DNA from: Pseudomonas hormoni | GTDB taxonomy: Bacteria; Pseudomonadota; Gammaproteobacteria; Pseudomonadales; Pseudomonadaceae | Reading direction: 5' to 3' | Length of the DNA stretch: 64,000 nt | Assembly: GCF_018502625.1 (NCBI RefSeq) | Contig: NZ_CP075566.1 | Location: 1,245,001 to 1,309,000 of the forward strand | Shown here: positions 14,721 through 23,606 of the stretch, piece after piece | Position numbering within the stretch: the stretch's first letter is position 1 | How the letters are laid out: each line of letters begins with the position of its first letter | Notes under the pieces: generated by a model | What the model saw: the letters and a program-made list of their open reading frames with translations, nothing else | Told to the model about the DNA's origin: nothing | Database searches by the model: none | Position numbers and translations under genes: made by a program

Positions 14721-15823
14721 TCCTGCCGGCAATTTCCACCGGCGGGCGAGCGGCCCAGGCGCGGCTGAATGCCGAGAAGGCCGCAGAGCATCCGCAACCA
14801 CAGGCGACGGCGGACACTGATCTCGACGAAAGCGGTACGGCTGCCATCATGCAACGTTTCGTGCAAATCAGCGATGAAATGTCGGCGGCATTGGCGCAGT
14901 TTCGTGGCCGACGGCATTTCGAACTGAAGTCCGACACCCTGACCGACAATTTCGAAAGGGTCCTGGACGACGATACCGTGCCCAAGGTGCGGCAGATTCT
15001 CAGCCTGGCGCGGCTCGCCGACAAACCCGTCAGCTGGTTGCTGCAAATGGCGCGAAAGCTGTTTGCCGATGACAGCGATCTGGCGTTGGTGCTGCGAGAA
15101 CTGCTGCGCCGTAAAAAGCTCGAGAAAAGCACCCGTCAGCGGCTCGAAACGCTGTTACAGACGGTGGTCGCCCAGGCGTCCCCCAAGCGCATGAACGCCG
15201 GCATCAACGCCGCGCTCAAGGCCAGAATGTTCGGGGCGAGCATGGCTGTGCGCGCCGCGCTGTTGCGCGAAACGTACCGGGATTTTCTCGAGTCCGATGA
15301 AGGGCCGGTCAGTTGTTATCAGGACTGGATTGCGCTGTACGGTCCACCGCAACGCACACATGTGCTGGCCTTCATTGAAGCGGCGCTGCTCACCGATATC
15401 AGCGCCCAGGACCCGAGTTGCTCGCGCACAGAGTTTGGCCAACTGCTGGCCCGGCTGAATGACCTCAAGCGCCTGCGTTCAGCCGATGGTCTGTTCATCG
15501 GCGGCTTGCTGGGCGATGAACTGATCTGCCAGCACAACCCCGATGAGTCCGACTGGCTGGTGTTCCTGTTCGGCCTGTTGACCTGGCCCGATGAGCTCGA
15601 CCAGTTGTTGCTCGGGGTGCTCGGTGAGCGCGTGCTGTTGAGCCTGCACCGTGAGCGCTCGACGCTGCTGCAGACGGTGCGCCGGTTCAGCCTGCAATTG
15701 CCGTTGCAACTGTTTGCCGATGAAGAGGCGCCGCTGCGCCTGGCGCAACAGTTTTCGCTGCTGGCCGACGTTGCCTACACCCACGAATGTATCGAACAGC
15801 GACGTCTCGGCGGTTGCTCATGA
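14717..15823 (+). CDS. sctW: T3SS gatekeeper SctW (InvE/MxiC family)
   Basis: Switch protein of 368 residues that holds back effectors until translocators have been exported. It is alpha-helical throughout, with the conserved N-terminal DEMSAALAQFRGRR segment and the YRDFLESDEGPVSCYQDWIALYG region in the second helical domain. InvE is of very similar length. It is translationally coupled to sctC and precedes sctV by 23 bases. The assignment rests on length, position between sctC and sctV, and the pattern of helices. Confidence 0.88.
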   Translation: MILPAISTGGRAAQARLNAEKAAEHPQPQATADTDLDESGTAAIMQRFVQISDEMSAALAQFRGRRHFELKSDTLTDNFERVLDDDTVPKVRQILSLARLADKPVSWLLQMARKLFADDSDLALVLRELLRRKKLEKSTRQRLETLLQTVVAQASPKRMNAGINAALKARMFGASMAVRAALLRETYRDFLESDEGPVSCYQDWIALYGPPQRTHVLAFIEAALLTDISAQDPSCSRTEFGQLLARLNDLKRLRSADGLFIGGLLGDELICQHNPDESDWLVFLFGLLTWPDELDQLLLGVLGERVLLSLHRERSTLLQTVRRFSLQLPLQLFADEEAPLRLAQQFSLLADVAYTHECIEQRRLGGCS

Positions 15824-15846
15824 TTTTTTCCCGGAGCTGACCTGCC

Positions 15847-17898
15847 ATGCTCAATGTGTTTTTGCGCAACGTCGGCGCTCGCCCGGAGCTGCTGATCCTG
15901 ACACTCATGGTGATGATCATCGCCATGCTGATCATTCCGCTGCCGACGGCGCTGGTGGATTTTCTCATCGGCCTGAACATCGTCATTTCGCTGCTGGTGT
16001 TCATGGGCTCGTTCTACATCGAACGCATCCTCAGTTTTTCCACGTTCCCGGCGTTGCTGCTGCTGACCACCCTGTTTCGCCTGGCGTTGTCGATCAGCAC
16101 CAGCCGCTTGATCCTGAGCCAGGCCGATGCGGGCGAGATCATCGCGTCCTTCGGTGAGTTCGTGATCGGCGAAAGCCTCGTTGTGGGTTTCGTGATTTTT
16201 TCGATTGTCACCATTGTCCAGTTCATCGTGATCACCAAAGGCTCGGAGCGGGTCGCCGAGGTCGCGGCGCGCTTCTCTCTGGACGGCATGCCGGGCAAGC
16301 AAATGAGCATCGACGGCGACCTCAAGGCCGGCGCCATCACCGCCGAGGAAGCCAAGGAAAAACGCAGCGTGCTGGAGCGTGAAAGCCAGTTGTATGGCTC
16401 CTTCGACGGCGCGATGAAGTTCATCAAGGGCGATGCGATCGCCGGCATCATCATTATCTTCGTTAACTTCATCGGCGGCATGGCCATCGGTGTCGGGCAA
16501 ATGGGCATGGACATGTCCACGGCCTTGTCGACTTACACCTTGCTGACCATCGGCGATGGTTTGGTCGCACAGATACCGGCGTTGCTGATCGCCATCGGCG
16601 CCGGCTTCATCGTGACTCGGGTCAACGGCGACGACAGCAACCTGGGACGCAATATGCTCGCCCAGATGCTCGGCAATCCGTTCGTGATAGGCGTCACTGC
16701 GCTGCTGGCGGTGGGTGTCGGTTTGCTCCCCGGTTTCCCGTTGATGACTTTTCTGCCGATTGCCGCGGTGCTGGCGCTGGTGGTGTTTATCCGGCATCGA
16801 AAGGCCTCCAGGGTGGCCGGCGACGGTGAAAGCCGTGTTGCAGACACCGGGCAAGACGCGCTGCAAACCGGGTCGGGATTGCTCGATGACGTCGATAACA
16901 TCGCCACCGAGACCATCGCCCTGATGCTGCTGGTGCCCACGTCGCAACTGGACGCGTTGAACAAAGCCCGTTGGGCGGCGCGCTTTCGCAGCCAGTTTTT
17001 CGTCGACTACGGCTTGCGGATACCCGAACCGCAGTTACGCGCCAGCGAGGCGTTGCCGGCTCATCAAGTGGCGGTGCTGATCAATGAAGTGCGTGCCGAG
17101 CAGTTCGATATCCATTTCGATCACTGGCGTCTGCTCGACTATTCGCCAGACCTTGAGCCCCTGGGTTTTGCCTTGGTGCGCGGCAACGACAGCAATCGTC
17201 TGGGCGGTGTCTGGGTCAACGCCGTCGACAAGGAGCGAGTGCAACAGCTGGGCTATCAACTGCGCCCCGCGGACGAGGAGTGCTATCGCTGCCTGGTCAC
17301 GTTGCTGGCGCGCAACATCCAGGAGTTTTTCGGCGTGCAGGAGACCAAGCAACTGCTCGACGAAATGGAAACCCGCTATCCCGATCTGCTCAAGGAAGTG
17401 TATCGCCACGTCACGGTGCAGAAGATCGCCGAGGTCCTGCAACGCCTGATCGGTGAGCGCATTTCCGTGCGCAACATGAAGCTGATTATGGAGTCGCTGG
17501 CCCACTGGGCGTCGCGGGAAAAGGACGTGCTGGCGCTGGTCGAACACGTTCGCGGGGCTATGGCGCGCTACATCAGCAACAAATTCGCCCACGGCAACGA
17601 CTTGCGCGTCCTGCTGTTATCGCCGGAATTCGAAGAGGTGGTACGCCGTGGCATCCGGCAAACCTCGGGCGGCAGTTTCATCAACCTGGAGCCGGCCGAG
17701 TCGGAAGAGCTGATGGACCGCCTGAGTGTCGGCCTGGACAGCCTGCACATTGCGCACAAGGACATGGTGCTGCTGTGTTCGGTCGATGTGCGGCGCTATA
17801 TCAAGAAACTGATCGAGGGGCGGTTCCGGGAGCTGGACGTGATGTCGTTCGGCGAAATCTCCGAGACCATCTCGGTCAATGTCATCAAGACCCTCTGA
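15847..17898 (+). CDS. sctV: T3SS export gate protein SctV (InvA family)
   Basis: Major export-gate component of 683 residues. The N-terminal half has about eight membrane helices (LLILTLMVMIIAMLIIPLPTALVDFLIGL and others) and the conserved FHIPEP-family loop around residues 145-175 (FSLDGMPGKQMSIDGDLKAG). The C-terminal half (about 345-683) is the cytoplasmic ring domain that docks chaperones and the gatekeeper. Length equals that of InvA (685). It is preceded by GGAGCTGA and followed at 13 bases by the chaperone gene. Confidence 0.97.
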   Translation: MLNVFLRNVGARPELLILTLMVMIIAMLIIPLPTALVDFLIGLNIVISLLVFMGSFYIERILSFSTFPALLLLTTLFRLALSISTSRLILSQADAGEIIASFGEFVIGESLVVGFVIFSIVTIVQFIVITKGSERVAEVAARFSLDGMPGKQMSIDGDLKAGAITAEEAKEKRSVLERESQLYGSFDGAMKFIKGDAIAGIIIIFVNFIGGMAIGVGQMGMDMSTALSTYTLLTIGDGLVAQIPALLIAIGAGFIVTRVNGDDSNLGRNMLAQMLGNPFVIGVTALLAVGVGLLPGFPLMTFLPIAAVLALVVFIRHRKASRVAGDGESRVADTGQDALQTGSGLLDDVDNIATETIALMLLVPTSQLDALNKARWAARFRSQFFVDYGLRIPEPQLRASEALPAHQVAVLINEVRAEQFDIHFDHWRLLDYSPDLEPLGFALVRGNDSNRLGGVWVNAVDKERVQQLGYQLRPADEECYRCLVTLLARNIQEFFGVQETKQLLDEMETRYPDLLKEVYRHVTVQKIAEVLQRLIGERISVRNMKLIMESLAHWASREKDVLALVEHVRGAMARYISNKFAHGNDLRVLLLSPEFEEVVRRGIRQTSGGSFINLEPAESEELMDRLSVGLDSLHIAHKDMVLLCSVDVRRYIKKLIEGRFRELDVMSFGEISETISVNVIKTL

Positions 17899-17911
17899 GG
17901 AAACCCTGTAA

Positions 17912-18319
17912 ATGATACCGATCGATATTGCCGACCTGTTGCGTGAAGCCCTGCGACACAGCGGCTGTGTGGATAGCCAGATAGGACACTTCGACGGCCA
18001 CAGCACCATTGAGATGCAGATGAAAAACCTGCCCGACGTCAGCGTGGCCGTGGTGGAAGGCGATGTGTGGATCTGGGCCGCAGTCGCGCAGGCGACCCCA
18101 AACGTCATGAACCATTGCGCCTTCGAATTGATGCAGTTCTTGCTGGAAGGCAATGCTTTTTCTCGCACCGGCCAACTGCACCTGTGCGAAGTCCAGGGGC
18201 AGCTCGAACTGCGCTTGATGGCCAATGATCATGCCCTGGGTGACGCCGAGCATTTCGCCCAAGCCCTGGATGCTTTTGTGCAGTCGATTGAAACGCTGTG
18301 CGAACTGTTGCGCCGATGA
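17912..18319 (+). CDS. InvB/Spa15-like class IB type III chaperone
   Basis: Small acidic protein of 135 residues placed between sctV and sctN, where Salmonella has invB and Shigella has spa15. Class IB chaperones bind several effectors and carry them to the ATPase. The alternating strands and helices ([66 protein letters not shown]) fit the fold. Its stop codon overlaps the start of sctN. Because its partners are usually effectors, its presence argues that this system has secreted cargo beyond the translocators. Confidence 0.82.
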   Translation: MIPIDIADLLREALRHSGCVDSQIGHFDGHSTIEMQMKNLPDVSVAVVEGDVWIWAAVAQATPNVMNHCAFELMQFLLEGNAFSRTGQLHLCEVQGQLELRLMANDHALGDAEHFAQALDAFVQSIETLCELLRR

Positions 18320-19602
18320 GTATCCGGCTGGAACGGCAGGCCGCCCATCCCTTGCGCTTGAGCGGTCCATTGATCGAAGCGGCGCTGGACAATGTGGTGG
18401 TCGGCGAAGTCTGCGAAGTGCGTCGTCATTGGCGTTCGCCGCATGTGGCGGCCAGGGCGCAGGTCATCGGCTTCAAACCTGGCGCCGTCCTGCTCAGTTT
18501 GCTCGGCGACGCCAAAGGTCTGTCCAGAGAGTCGATGATTGTCCCGACGGGCTCGACATTACGGCTGAGCTGCAGCGATGCCTTGCTGGGCAGCGTGGTC
18601 GATCCCCAGGGCAATATCGTTGAGCGACTGGCCCCGTCGACAGCCTTTGAGCAGCAGGATTATCCGGTGGACGCCGATCCCCCGTCGTACCACCAGCGAC
18701 GGCCGGTAGCAGAGCCGCTGAGCACCGGGATTCGCGTTATCGATGGCTTGTTGACCTGCGGTGTCGGTCAGCGCATCGGCATTTTTGCCGCGGCCGGGTC
18801 CGGCAAAACGACATTGATCAATATGCTGATCAGCCACACCGACGCAGACGTTTTCGTCATTGGCCTGATCGGCGAACGCGGGCGTGAAGTGACCGAGTTC
18901 ATTGAGCATCTGCGTCAATCCGCGAAGCGGTCACGTTGCGTGGTGGTGTATGCCACCTCGGATTTTTCCTCGGTGGACCGCTGCAACTCGGCGTTGCAGG
19001 CCACCGCCATCGCCGAGTATTTCCGCGACCAGGGCCAGCGAGTGGTGCTGTTGCTGGACTCGTTGACCCGTTACGCCCGCGCTCGCCGCGACCTGGCCCT
19101 GGCCGCGGGTGAAGCGCCGGCCCGACGCGGCTATCCGGCGTCGGTGTTCGATGCCTTACCACGTTTGCTGGAGCGGCCCGGTGTGACGGCTTCCGGCAGC
19201 ATTACCGCCTGGTACACGGTCCTGCTGGAAAGTGACGACGAGCCGGACCCGATCGCCGAGGAAATTCGCTCCATTCTCGACGGCCACATTTACCTCAGTC
19301 GTGCCCTGGCGGCCAAAGGTCATTACCCGGCGATCGATGTCTTGCGCAGCGTCAGTCGGGTGGCGACGCAAGTCACCAGCGCGCAGGTGCAGCAACTGGC
19401 CGCGTCGACCCGGGAAACGCTGACGCGCCTGGAACAGTTGCAGATTTTCCTCGACATGGGCGAATACACCCATGGCGCCGATGTCGCCAACGATCAGGCT
19501 CTGCAGCGCCGCGAAGCCTTGACTCACTGGCTGCGTCAGCCGACGGGCGAATGTAGCGGGCCTGACGAAACCCTGCGGAGCCTGAATGAACTCATTGCCT
19601 GA
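18316..19602 (+). CDS. sctN: T3SS ATPase SctN (InvC family)
   Basis: F1-type hexameric ATPase of 428 residues that strips chaperones and unfolds substrates at the base of the injectisome. The P-loop AAAGSGKTT is at about 157-165, a Walker B stretch ([24 protein letters not shown]) near 237-260, and the [14 protein letters not shown] motif near 277-290. The start at 18316 was chosen over an in-frame ATG 18 bases upstream because it overlaps the chaperone stop (ATGA) and yields the usual MSIRL-type beginning. The 3' end overlaps sctO by 17 bases. Confidence 0.96.
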   Translation: MSIRLERQAAHPLRLSGPLIEAALDNVVVGEVCEVRRHWRSPHVAARAQVIGFKPGAVLLSLLGDAKGLSRESMIVPTGSTLRLSCSDALLGSVVDPQGNIVERLAPSTAFEQQDYPVDADPPSYHQRRPVAEPLSTGIRVIDGLLTCGVGQRIGIFAAAGSGKTTLINMLISHTDADVFVIGLIGERGREVTEFIEHLRQSAKRSRCVVVYATSDFSSVDRCNSALQATAIAEYFRDQGQRVVLLLDSLTRYARARRDLALAAGEAPARRGYPASVFDALPRLLERPGVTASGSITAWYTVLLESDDEPDPIAEEIRSILDGHIYLSRALAAKGHYPAIDVLRSVSRVATQVTSAQVQQLAASTRETLTRLEQLQIFLDMGEYTHGADVANDQALQRREALTHWLRQPTGECSGPDETLRSLNELIA

Positions 19603-20041
19603 CCGGCGACGCCTGTTGGCGTTCAGCCAGTTCCGTCAGCAACGCGGTGAACAGGCCGTGCTGCGCACACAACGACAGTTGCAGCCGCTGCGGGGCGAAC
19701 TCGCCGGTTTCGAGGGGCAAGAGGCATCGCTACAAAACCTGCTGGCCAGCCATCGCGCCACCGATTGCGTTCTGGATCACGGGCAATTGTTGGCGCTGCT
19801 GCGAACCCAGGCGGTCATCCGGCGGCAGATTGATCTGGTACGCCTTGAGCGCGACCGCGTGGACGGGGAGTGCAGGCAGCTTGAACAGTCGTTGCAAGCG
19901 CAACGCGAGCAACTGCGTTGTCTGCAACGCAAACACGACAAATACCAACGGTCGGTGCAGCAACTGTTGCGCGCGCAACGGCTTGAGCAGGTGCGCCGGG
20001 AAGAACGGGAGATAGAAGAGATGACCGGAGTACGGCGATGA
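19586..20041 (+). CDS. sctO: T3SS stalk protein SctO (InvI/SpaM family)
   Basis: Coiled-coil protein of 151 residues, related to the FliJ stalk that links the ATPase to the export gate. It is almost entirely charged heptad-like helix ([40 protein letters not shown]). InvI has 147 residues. Sequence conservation in this family is low, so the call depends on length, coiled-coil character and its place between sctN and sctP, with overlaps on both sides. Confidence 0.85.
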   Translation: MNSLPDRRRLLAFSQFRQQRGEQAVLRTQRQLQPLRGELAGFEGQEASLQNLLASHRATDCVLDHGQLLALLRTQAVIRRQIDLVRLERDRVDGECRQLEQSLQAQREQLRCLQRKHDKYQRSVQQLLRAQRLEQVRREEREIEEMTGVRR

Positions 20042-20970
20042 AAAATATTCCTGCGGTTTCACCGGGATCGGCTCAAACGCTGGAACCTGCTACCGAGGGG
20101 GCTGCGGATGAGCTGCGCGACACACTTGTACCGGCGCAAGAAGATGAGCTGCCGCAAGGTGTGCTGGATTTGCTCGCGACGTTGAGTGTTCGTCATCGAT
20201 CCGAGGCGTTGGTCCCTTTGGGCGTTCAGAATTTGGATCGTCGTGGTTTGGTCGAAAGCATTCGCGAGCAGGTCGAATCGTCGCACCGTCGCACCCCCAA
20301 GGAAACGCATTCCAATGTGGGTGATCAGGGTTTGGATCGTCGTGGCCTGGACACACGCCTTCGCGAGCAGGTCGAATCGTCGCACCGTCGCTCCCACATG
20401 GAAACGTATTCCAATGTGGGAGCGAGCCTGCTCGCGAAGGCGACCGTACCGGCGCCGATCGATCCCCAAGGTTCACCGCGAGTGTCCATCGAAGCGCCTT
20501 CAACCACGCCTGAGCCTCTGTCCAAAGAGCAAGCAGCCAACATCAGTACCCCGACAACCCTCGCCGCCGACGCGCCACTGCCCGAAGCGTTGATGAACCT
20601 TCACAGCGTGCGCCATGCACTGTCGGCCGCACCGGTCTCCATCCCTTTGCCTGCGACACCAATACCCAAACCAGCCCTCGACATGATGATCGAAACGCTG
20701 CCCGGTTCCAGCCGCGGCCTGTTGCAGGTGCCCTTCAACAAAGGCGCCGCCAGCGGGCAAGTGACGATCACTCGAGTGCCGGACGACCCCGTTCAGAACC
20801 TGCAGCTCAGTCCGAGCAACACCCTGGTCTTCGAACAACTCAAGGCACCTTTTGAACTGGCCCGGGATCCCGGCTGGCGGCTGACCGATACGGGTGGCGA
20901 GCAGCAACATCAGGGTTCGCAGCAGCAGCCGGATGAAGAGCAGGCCGAACAGCAGGAACTTCCAGCATGA
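20038..20970 (+). CDS. sctP: T3SS needle-length/substrate-switch protein SctP (InvJ/SpaN family) with REP-derived insert
   Basis: Secreted ruler protein of 310 residues expected to set needle length and trigger the switch to later substrates. The C-terminal part (about 215-310), with LLQVPFNKGAASGQVTITRV and LRLAPF-like segments, holds the switch domain. Residues about 65-140 are unusual: a 33-residue unit (LDRRGL..REQVESSHRR....ETYSNVG) is repeated twice at a 99-base period. The second unit is built from a genomic REP palindrome and ends ASLLAKA, the translation of the common REP arm. Charge and composition of this insert differ from the rest. Both ends overlap their neighbours (ATGA). The family is poorly conserved, so the name rests on position and C-terminal character. 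Confidence 0.82.
   Translation: MKNIPAVSPGSAQTLEPATEGAADELRDTLVPAQEDELPQGVLDLLATLSVRHRSEALVPLGVQNLDRRGLVESIREQVESSHRRTPKETHSNVGDQGLDRRGLDTRLREQVESSHRRSHMETYSNVGASLLAKATVPAPIDPQGSPRVSIEAPSTTPEPLSKEQAANISTPTTLAADAPLPEALMNLHSVRHALSAAPVSIPLPATPIPKPALDMMIETLPGSSRGLLQVPFNKGAASGQVTITRVPDDPVQNLQLSPSNTLVFEQLKAPFELARDPGWRLTDTGGEQQHQGSQQQPDEEQAEQQELPA
20232..20429 (+). repeat. In-frame 99-base tandem repeat within sctP
   Basis: Two units start with TTTGGATCGTCGTGG at 20232 and 20331. They share long identical blocks such as TTCGCGAGCAGGTCGAATCG at 20261 and 20360. The period is 99 bases, or 33 codons, so the reading frame is kept. Confidence 0.9.
20356..20442. repeat. REP palindrome inside the sctP coding region
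   Basis: CGCCTTCGCGAGCAGG (20356-20371) is the exact reverse complement of CCTGCTCGCGAAGGCG (20427-20442). The inner arms GCTCCCACA (20390-20398) and TGTGGGAGC (20415-20423) also match. This is the arm sequence of a common Pseudomonas REP class and is normally found between genes. Confidence 0.88.
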
Positions 20971-21830
20971 GAGCGCTGACGTTGCGCCGCGTCGACGCTT
21001 CGGCGCACGCCCGCAGGCAAGCGGTGCAACGCTGGCGCCACGCCGGTCATGGTGCTGGCATGGGCCGGCCGGATCGGCTGCCCGGCTACTTGCAATTTTT
21101 CGCTCGCAGCAATGAAGGCGACTGGCGGGGGCTGATCCTGGCTCGCGACTGGCTGCATCGCTCCCTACCGCAGTTGCCCTCGTTGCTGACGGTCGAGTGC
21201 CCGGTGACGAGTATCGTCGAGTTGTTCCGGGCGGTGCCGCGACCTCTGCCGAGGGTGGGCGAGCTGTCATATCAAGCGTTGGTCGACCTCCAATTGATCG
21301 CCCCGACCGAACTGCCGACGCACGATTTGCCCTGGCTCGATACGCCTCATGGGCGAGTGTGGTTGACGCAGTTACCACCGACACAGGCTTCCAATAACTC
21401 GCTTGGACCGGAGTCATGGCTGGCTGATTTGCCGCTTCGCCTGCAACTGCTGCTGGGCTTCAGCCACCTGCGTTACGTGCGGTTGGGGCAGGGCGACGTC
21501 CTGCGCATCACCCACCAAACGAACCAGTGTCTGTTGGCCACTCAATGCATCGGCGTGTTCACGTTCACTGAAGAGGGATTACACATGCAATCGACAGTTA
21601 CCGATTCAAATCAACAGGTAGCCGCAGACGCTGAAGCGGGTGTCGAGCTCGGTGCTCTGCCGGTGCGTCTGGAGTTCCTGCTCGCCACCCATGAGATCGA
21701 CCTGGGGACGCTGTCACAGATCATCGATGGCCAACTCATTCCGCTGGCAGCCGATGCTGCCCGGCACATCGAAGTTCGGGCCAATGGCAAGCGCGTGGCC
21801 CGTGGGGAGCTGGTGCAGCTGGACGATTAG
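20967..21830 (+). CDS. sctQ: T3SS cytoplasmic sorting-platform protein SctQ (SpaO family)
   Basis: C-ring/pod protein of 287 residues that forms the sorting platform under the basal body. The C-terminal SPOA domain (about 217-283, LPVRLEFLLATHEIDLGTLSQIIDGQLIPL) is clear, with a preceding first SPOA-like region (near 140-195). SpaO is slightly longer. A GAGGG and an in-frame ATG at 21585 suggest a second, short product that carries only the last domain, as known for SpaO, YscQ and Spa33. The start overlaps sctP (ATGA). Confidence 0.92.
   Translation: MRALTLRRVDASAHARRQAVQRWRHAGHGAGMGRPDRLPGYLQFFARSNEGDWRGLILARDWLHRSLPQLPSLLTVECPVTSIVELFRAVPRPLPRVGELSYQALVDLQLIAPTELPTHDLPWLDTPHGRVWLTQLPPTQASNNSLGPESWLADLPLRLQLLLGFSHLRYVRLGQGDVLRITHQTNQCLLATQCIGVFTFTEEGLHMQSTVTDSNQQVAADAEAGVELGALPVRLEFLLATHEIDLGTLSQIIDGQLIPLAADAARHIEVRANGKRVARGELVQLDD
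21585..21830 (+). other. Probable internal translation product SctQ-C
   Basis: An ATG in the sctQ frame, preceded by AAGAGGG with eight bases of spacing, would produce 81 residues (MQSTVTDSNQQVAADAEAGVELG...) that cover the C-terminal SPOA domain. In Salmonella, Yersinia and Shigella such a short form is made from inside the gene and binds the full-length protein. The site is seen; translation is inferred. Confidence 0.7.
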
Positions 21831-21870
21831 TTGGGCGTCGAGTTGCTCGAGGTTTATCGGAACACTGCCG

Positions 21871-22530
21871 ATGAATGATGTCTCGCTGATTGCGCTGCTG
21901 GCGTTCGCATCACTGCTGCCTTTTCTGGTGGCCGCCGGAACCTGTTACATCAAGTTTTCCATTGTGTTTGTCATCGTGCGCAACGCCCTGGGATTGCAGC
22001 AGGTACCGTCGAACATGGCGCTCAACGCGATCGCCTTGATGCTGGCGATTTTCGTGATGACGCCGGTCATGAAGCAGGGTTATGGCTATTACAAGGAAGA
22101 AGCGGTGGCCTTCACCGATATCGAGTCGGTGGTGGACTTTGCCGAGAACGGTCTGGGTGGCTACAAGGATTACCTGCGCAAGTACACCGACCCCGAACTG
22201 GCCCTGTTCTTCGAACGTGCACAAGCGGTTCAGAGTGATTCCGAGGACAGCCTGCCCGCCGATGAACAACTCACGCCCTCCTTGTTTTCGCTGTTGCCGG
22301 CCTATGCACTGAGTGAAATCAAAAGCGCGTTCAAGATCGGCTTTTATCTGTACTTGCCGTTCGTGATCGTCGATCTGGTGATCTCCAGCATCCTGCTGGC
22401 GCTGGGCATGATGATGATGAGCCCGGTGATTATTTCGGTGCCGATCAAACTGGTGTTGTTTGTCGCGCTGGATGGCTGGGCGCTGCTGTCGACCGGTCTG
22501 GTCAAGCAATACCTGACGTTACTGGCATAG
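21871..22530 (+). CDS. sctR: T3SS export gate protein SctR (SpaP family)
   Basis: Inner-membrane export gate subunit of 219 residues with four hydrophobic segments. Conserved FliP-family stretches are present: [52 protein letters not shown] at the N-terminus and [41 protein letters not shown] near 150-190. The start at 21871 gives the family's usual N-terminus; 40 bases separate it from sctQ. It assembles with SctS and SctT into the export pore. Confidence 0.96.
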   Translation: MNDVSLIALLAFASLLPFLVAAGTCYIKFSIVFVIVRNALGLQQVPSNMALNAIALMLAIFVMTPVMKQGYGYYKEEAVAFTDIESVVDFAENGLGGYKDYLRKYTDPELALFFERAQAVQSDSEDSLPADEQLTPSLFSLLPAYALSEIKSAFKIGFYLYLPFVIVDLVISSILLALGMMMMSPVIISVPIKLVLFVALDGWALLSTGLVKQYLTLLA

Positions 22531-22540
22531 GGGCGTCGAC

Positions 22541-22795
22541 ATGAACGATCTGGTTTATGCCGGCAATAAAACCCTGTACCTGATTCTGTTGATGGTGGCC
22601 TGGCCGATCATTGTCGCCACGGTGGTCGGCCTGGTGGTGGGGTTGATTCAGACGGTGACCCAGTTGCAGGAGCAGACACTGCCGTTCGGATTCAAGCTGC
22701 TGGCGGTCGCGGCGTGCCTGTTTCTACTCTCGGGTTGGTACGGTGAAACCCTGCTCGATTTCAGCCGTGAAGTCATCCGTCTGGCATTGGGTTAG
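22541..22795 (+). CDS. sctS: T3SS export gate protein SctS (SpaQ family)
   Basis: Small membrane protein of 84 residues with two helices in hairpin form ([26 protein letters not shown] and [22 protein letters not shown]). The [20 protein letters not shown] loop is the FliQ-family signature. It lies between sctR and sctT with gaps of ten and four bases. Confidence 0.95.
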   Translation: MNDLVYAGNKTLYLILLMVAWPIIVATVVGLVVGLIQTVTQLQEQTLPFGFKLLAVAACLFLLSGWYGETLLDFSREVIRLALG

Positions 22796-22799
22796 GCCG

Positions 22800-23606
22800 A
22801 TGTCGGTGACGCTGTTTTTCGATCTGTACGCGCTGTTCGCCGCCGCGATCCTGGGGTTCGCACGCCTGGCGCCGATTTTCTTCATGCTGCCGTTTCTCAA
22901 CAGCGGGGTGCTGACCGGGGTGCCGCGCCAGGCCGTCATCGTGCTGGTGGCGTTGGGGTTCTGGAGCTATGTCGGCGTGCCGTTGCCGCCCCTCGACGGC
23001 TTGGCGTTCTTTGGCTTGTTGCTGCGCGAGGCCGGCATTGGCGTTCTGCTGGGCTGCCTGCTGTGCTGGCCGTTCTGGGTGTTGCACGCCATGGGCAACC
23101 TGATCGACAACCAGCGCGGGGCGATGCTCAGCAGTACGGTGGACCCGGCCAACGGCGTCGATACGTCGGAGCTGGCGAACTTTCTCCAGTTGTTCGCCGC
23201 TGCGGTTTATCTCGAAGGCGGCGGCATGCTGTTGATGCTCGAAACCGTCGGCCACAGTTATCGGATTTGCGCACCGGCCAACGGCTGCGAGGTGCACCTG
23301 CCAGCGGTGTTCAGCTTGCTGGATGCACTGGTGAGCAAGACCCTGGTGATCAGCGCGCCGGTGGTGGCGACGCTGCTGGTCAGCGAGGCACTGCTTGGCC
23401 TGCTCTCGCGGTACGCGCCGCAAATGAACGCGTTCTCGGTATCGCTGACGGTCAAGAGCCTGGTGGCGCTGGTGGTGCTGATGCTGTATTTCGGCGTGCA
23501 CCTGCCCGATGAAGTTCTGCGCATGGGCACCAAATCCCAGGCACTGGAGCACTATCTGGTTGTCGACGAGGAGGGTGACGATGTCGTCCAGCGCGTCGAA
23601 GACTGA
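22800..23606 (+). CDS. sctT: T3SS export gate protein SctT (SpaR family)
   Basis: Membrane protein of 268 residues of the FliR family that closes the export pore with SctR and SctS. Several hydrophobic segments and the conserved FARLAPIFFMLPFLNSGVLTGVPRQA and GNLIDNQRGAMLSSTVDP stretches are seen. The start at 22800 gives MSVTLFFDLYALF and follows the sctS stop closely. The 3' end overlaps sctU by 26 bases, which implies coupled translation. Confidence 0.95.
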   Translation: MSVTLFFDLYALFAAAILGFARLAPIFFMLPFLNSGVLTGVPRQAVIVLVALGFWSYVGVPLPPLDGLAFFGLLLREAGIGVLLGCLLCWPFWVLHAMGNLIDNQRGAMLSSTVDPANGVDTSELANFLQLFAAAVYLEGGGMLLMLETVGHSYRICAPANGCEVHLPAVFSLLDALVSKTLVISAPVVATLLVSEALLGLLSRYAPQMNAFSVSLTVKSLVALVVLMLYFGVHLPDEVLRMGTKSQALEHYLVVDEEGDDVVQRVED

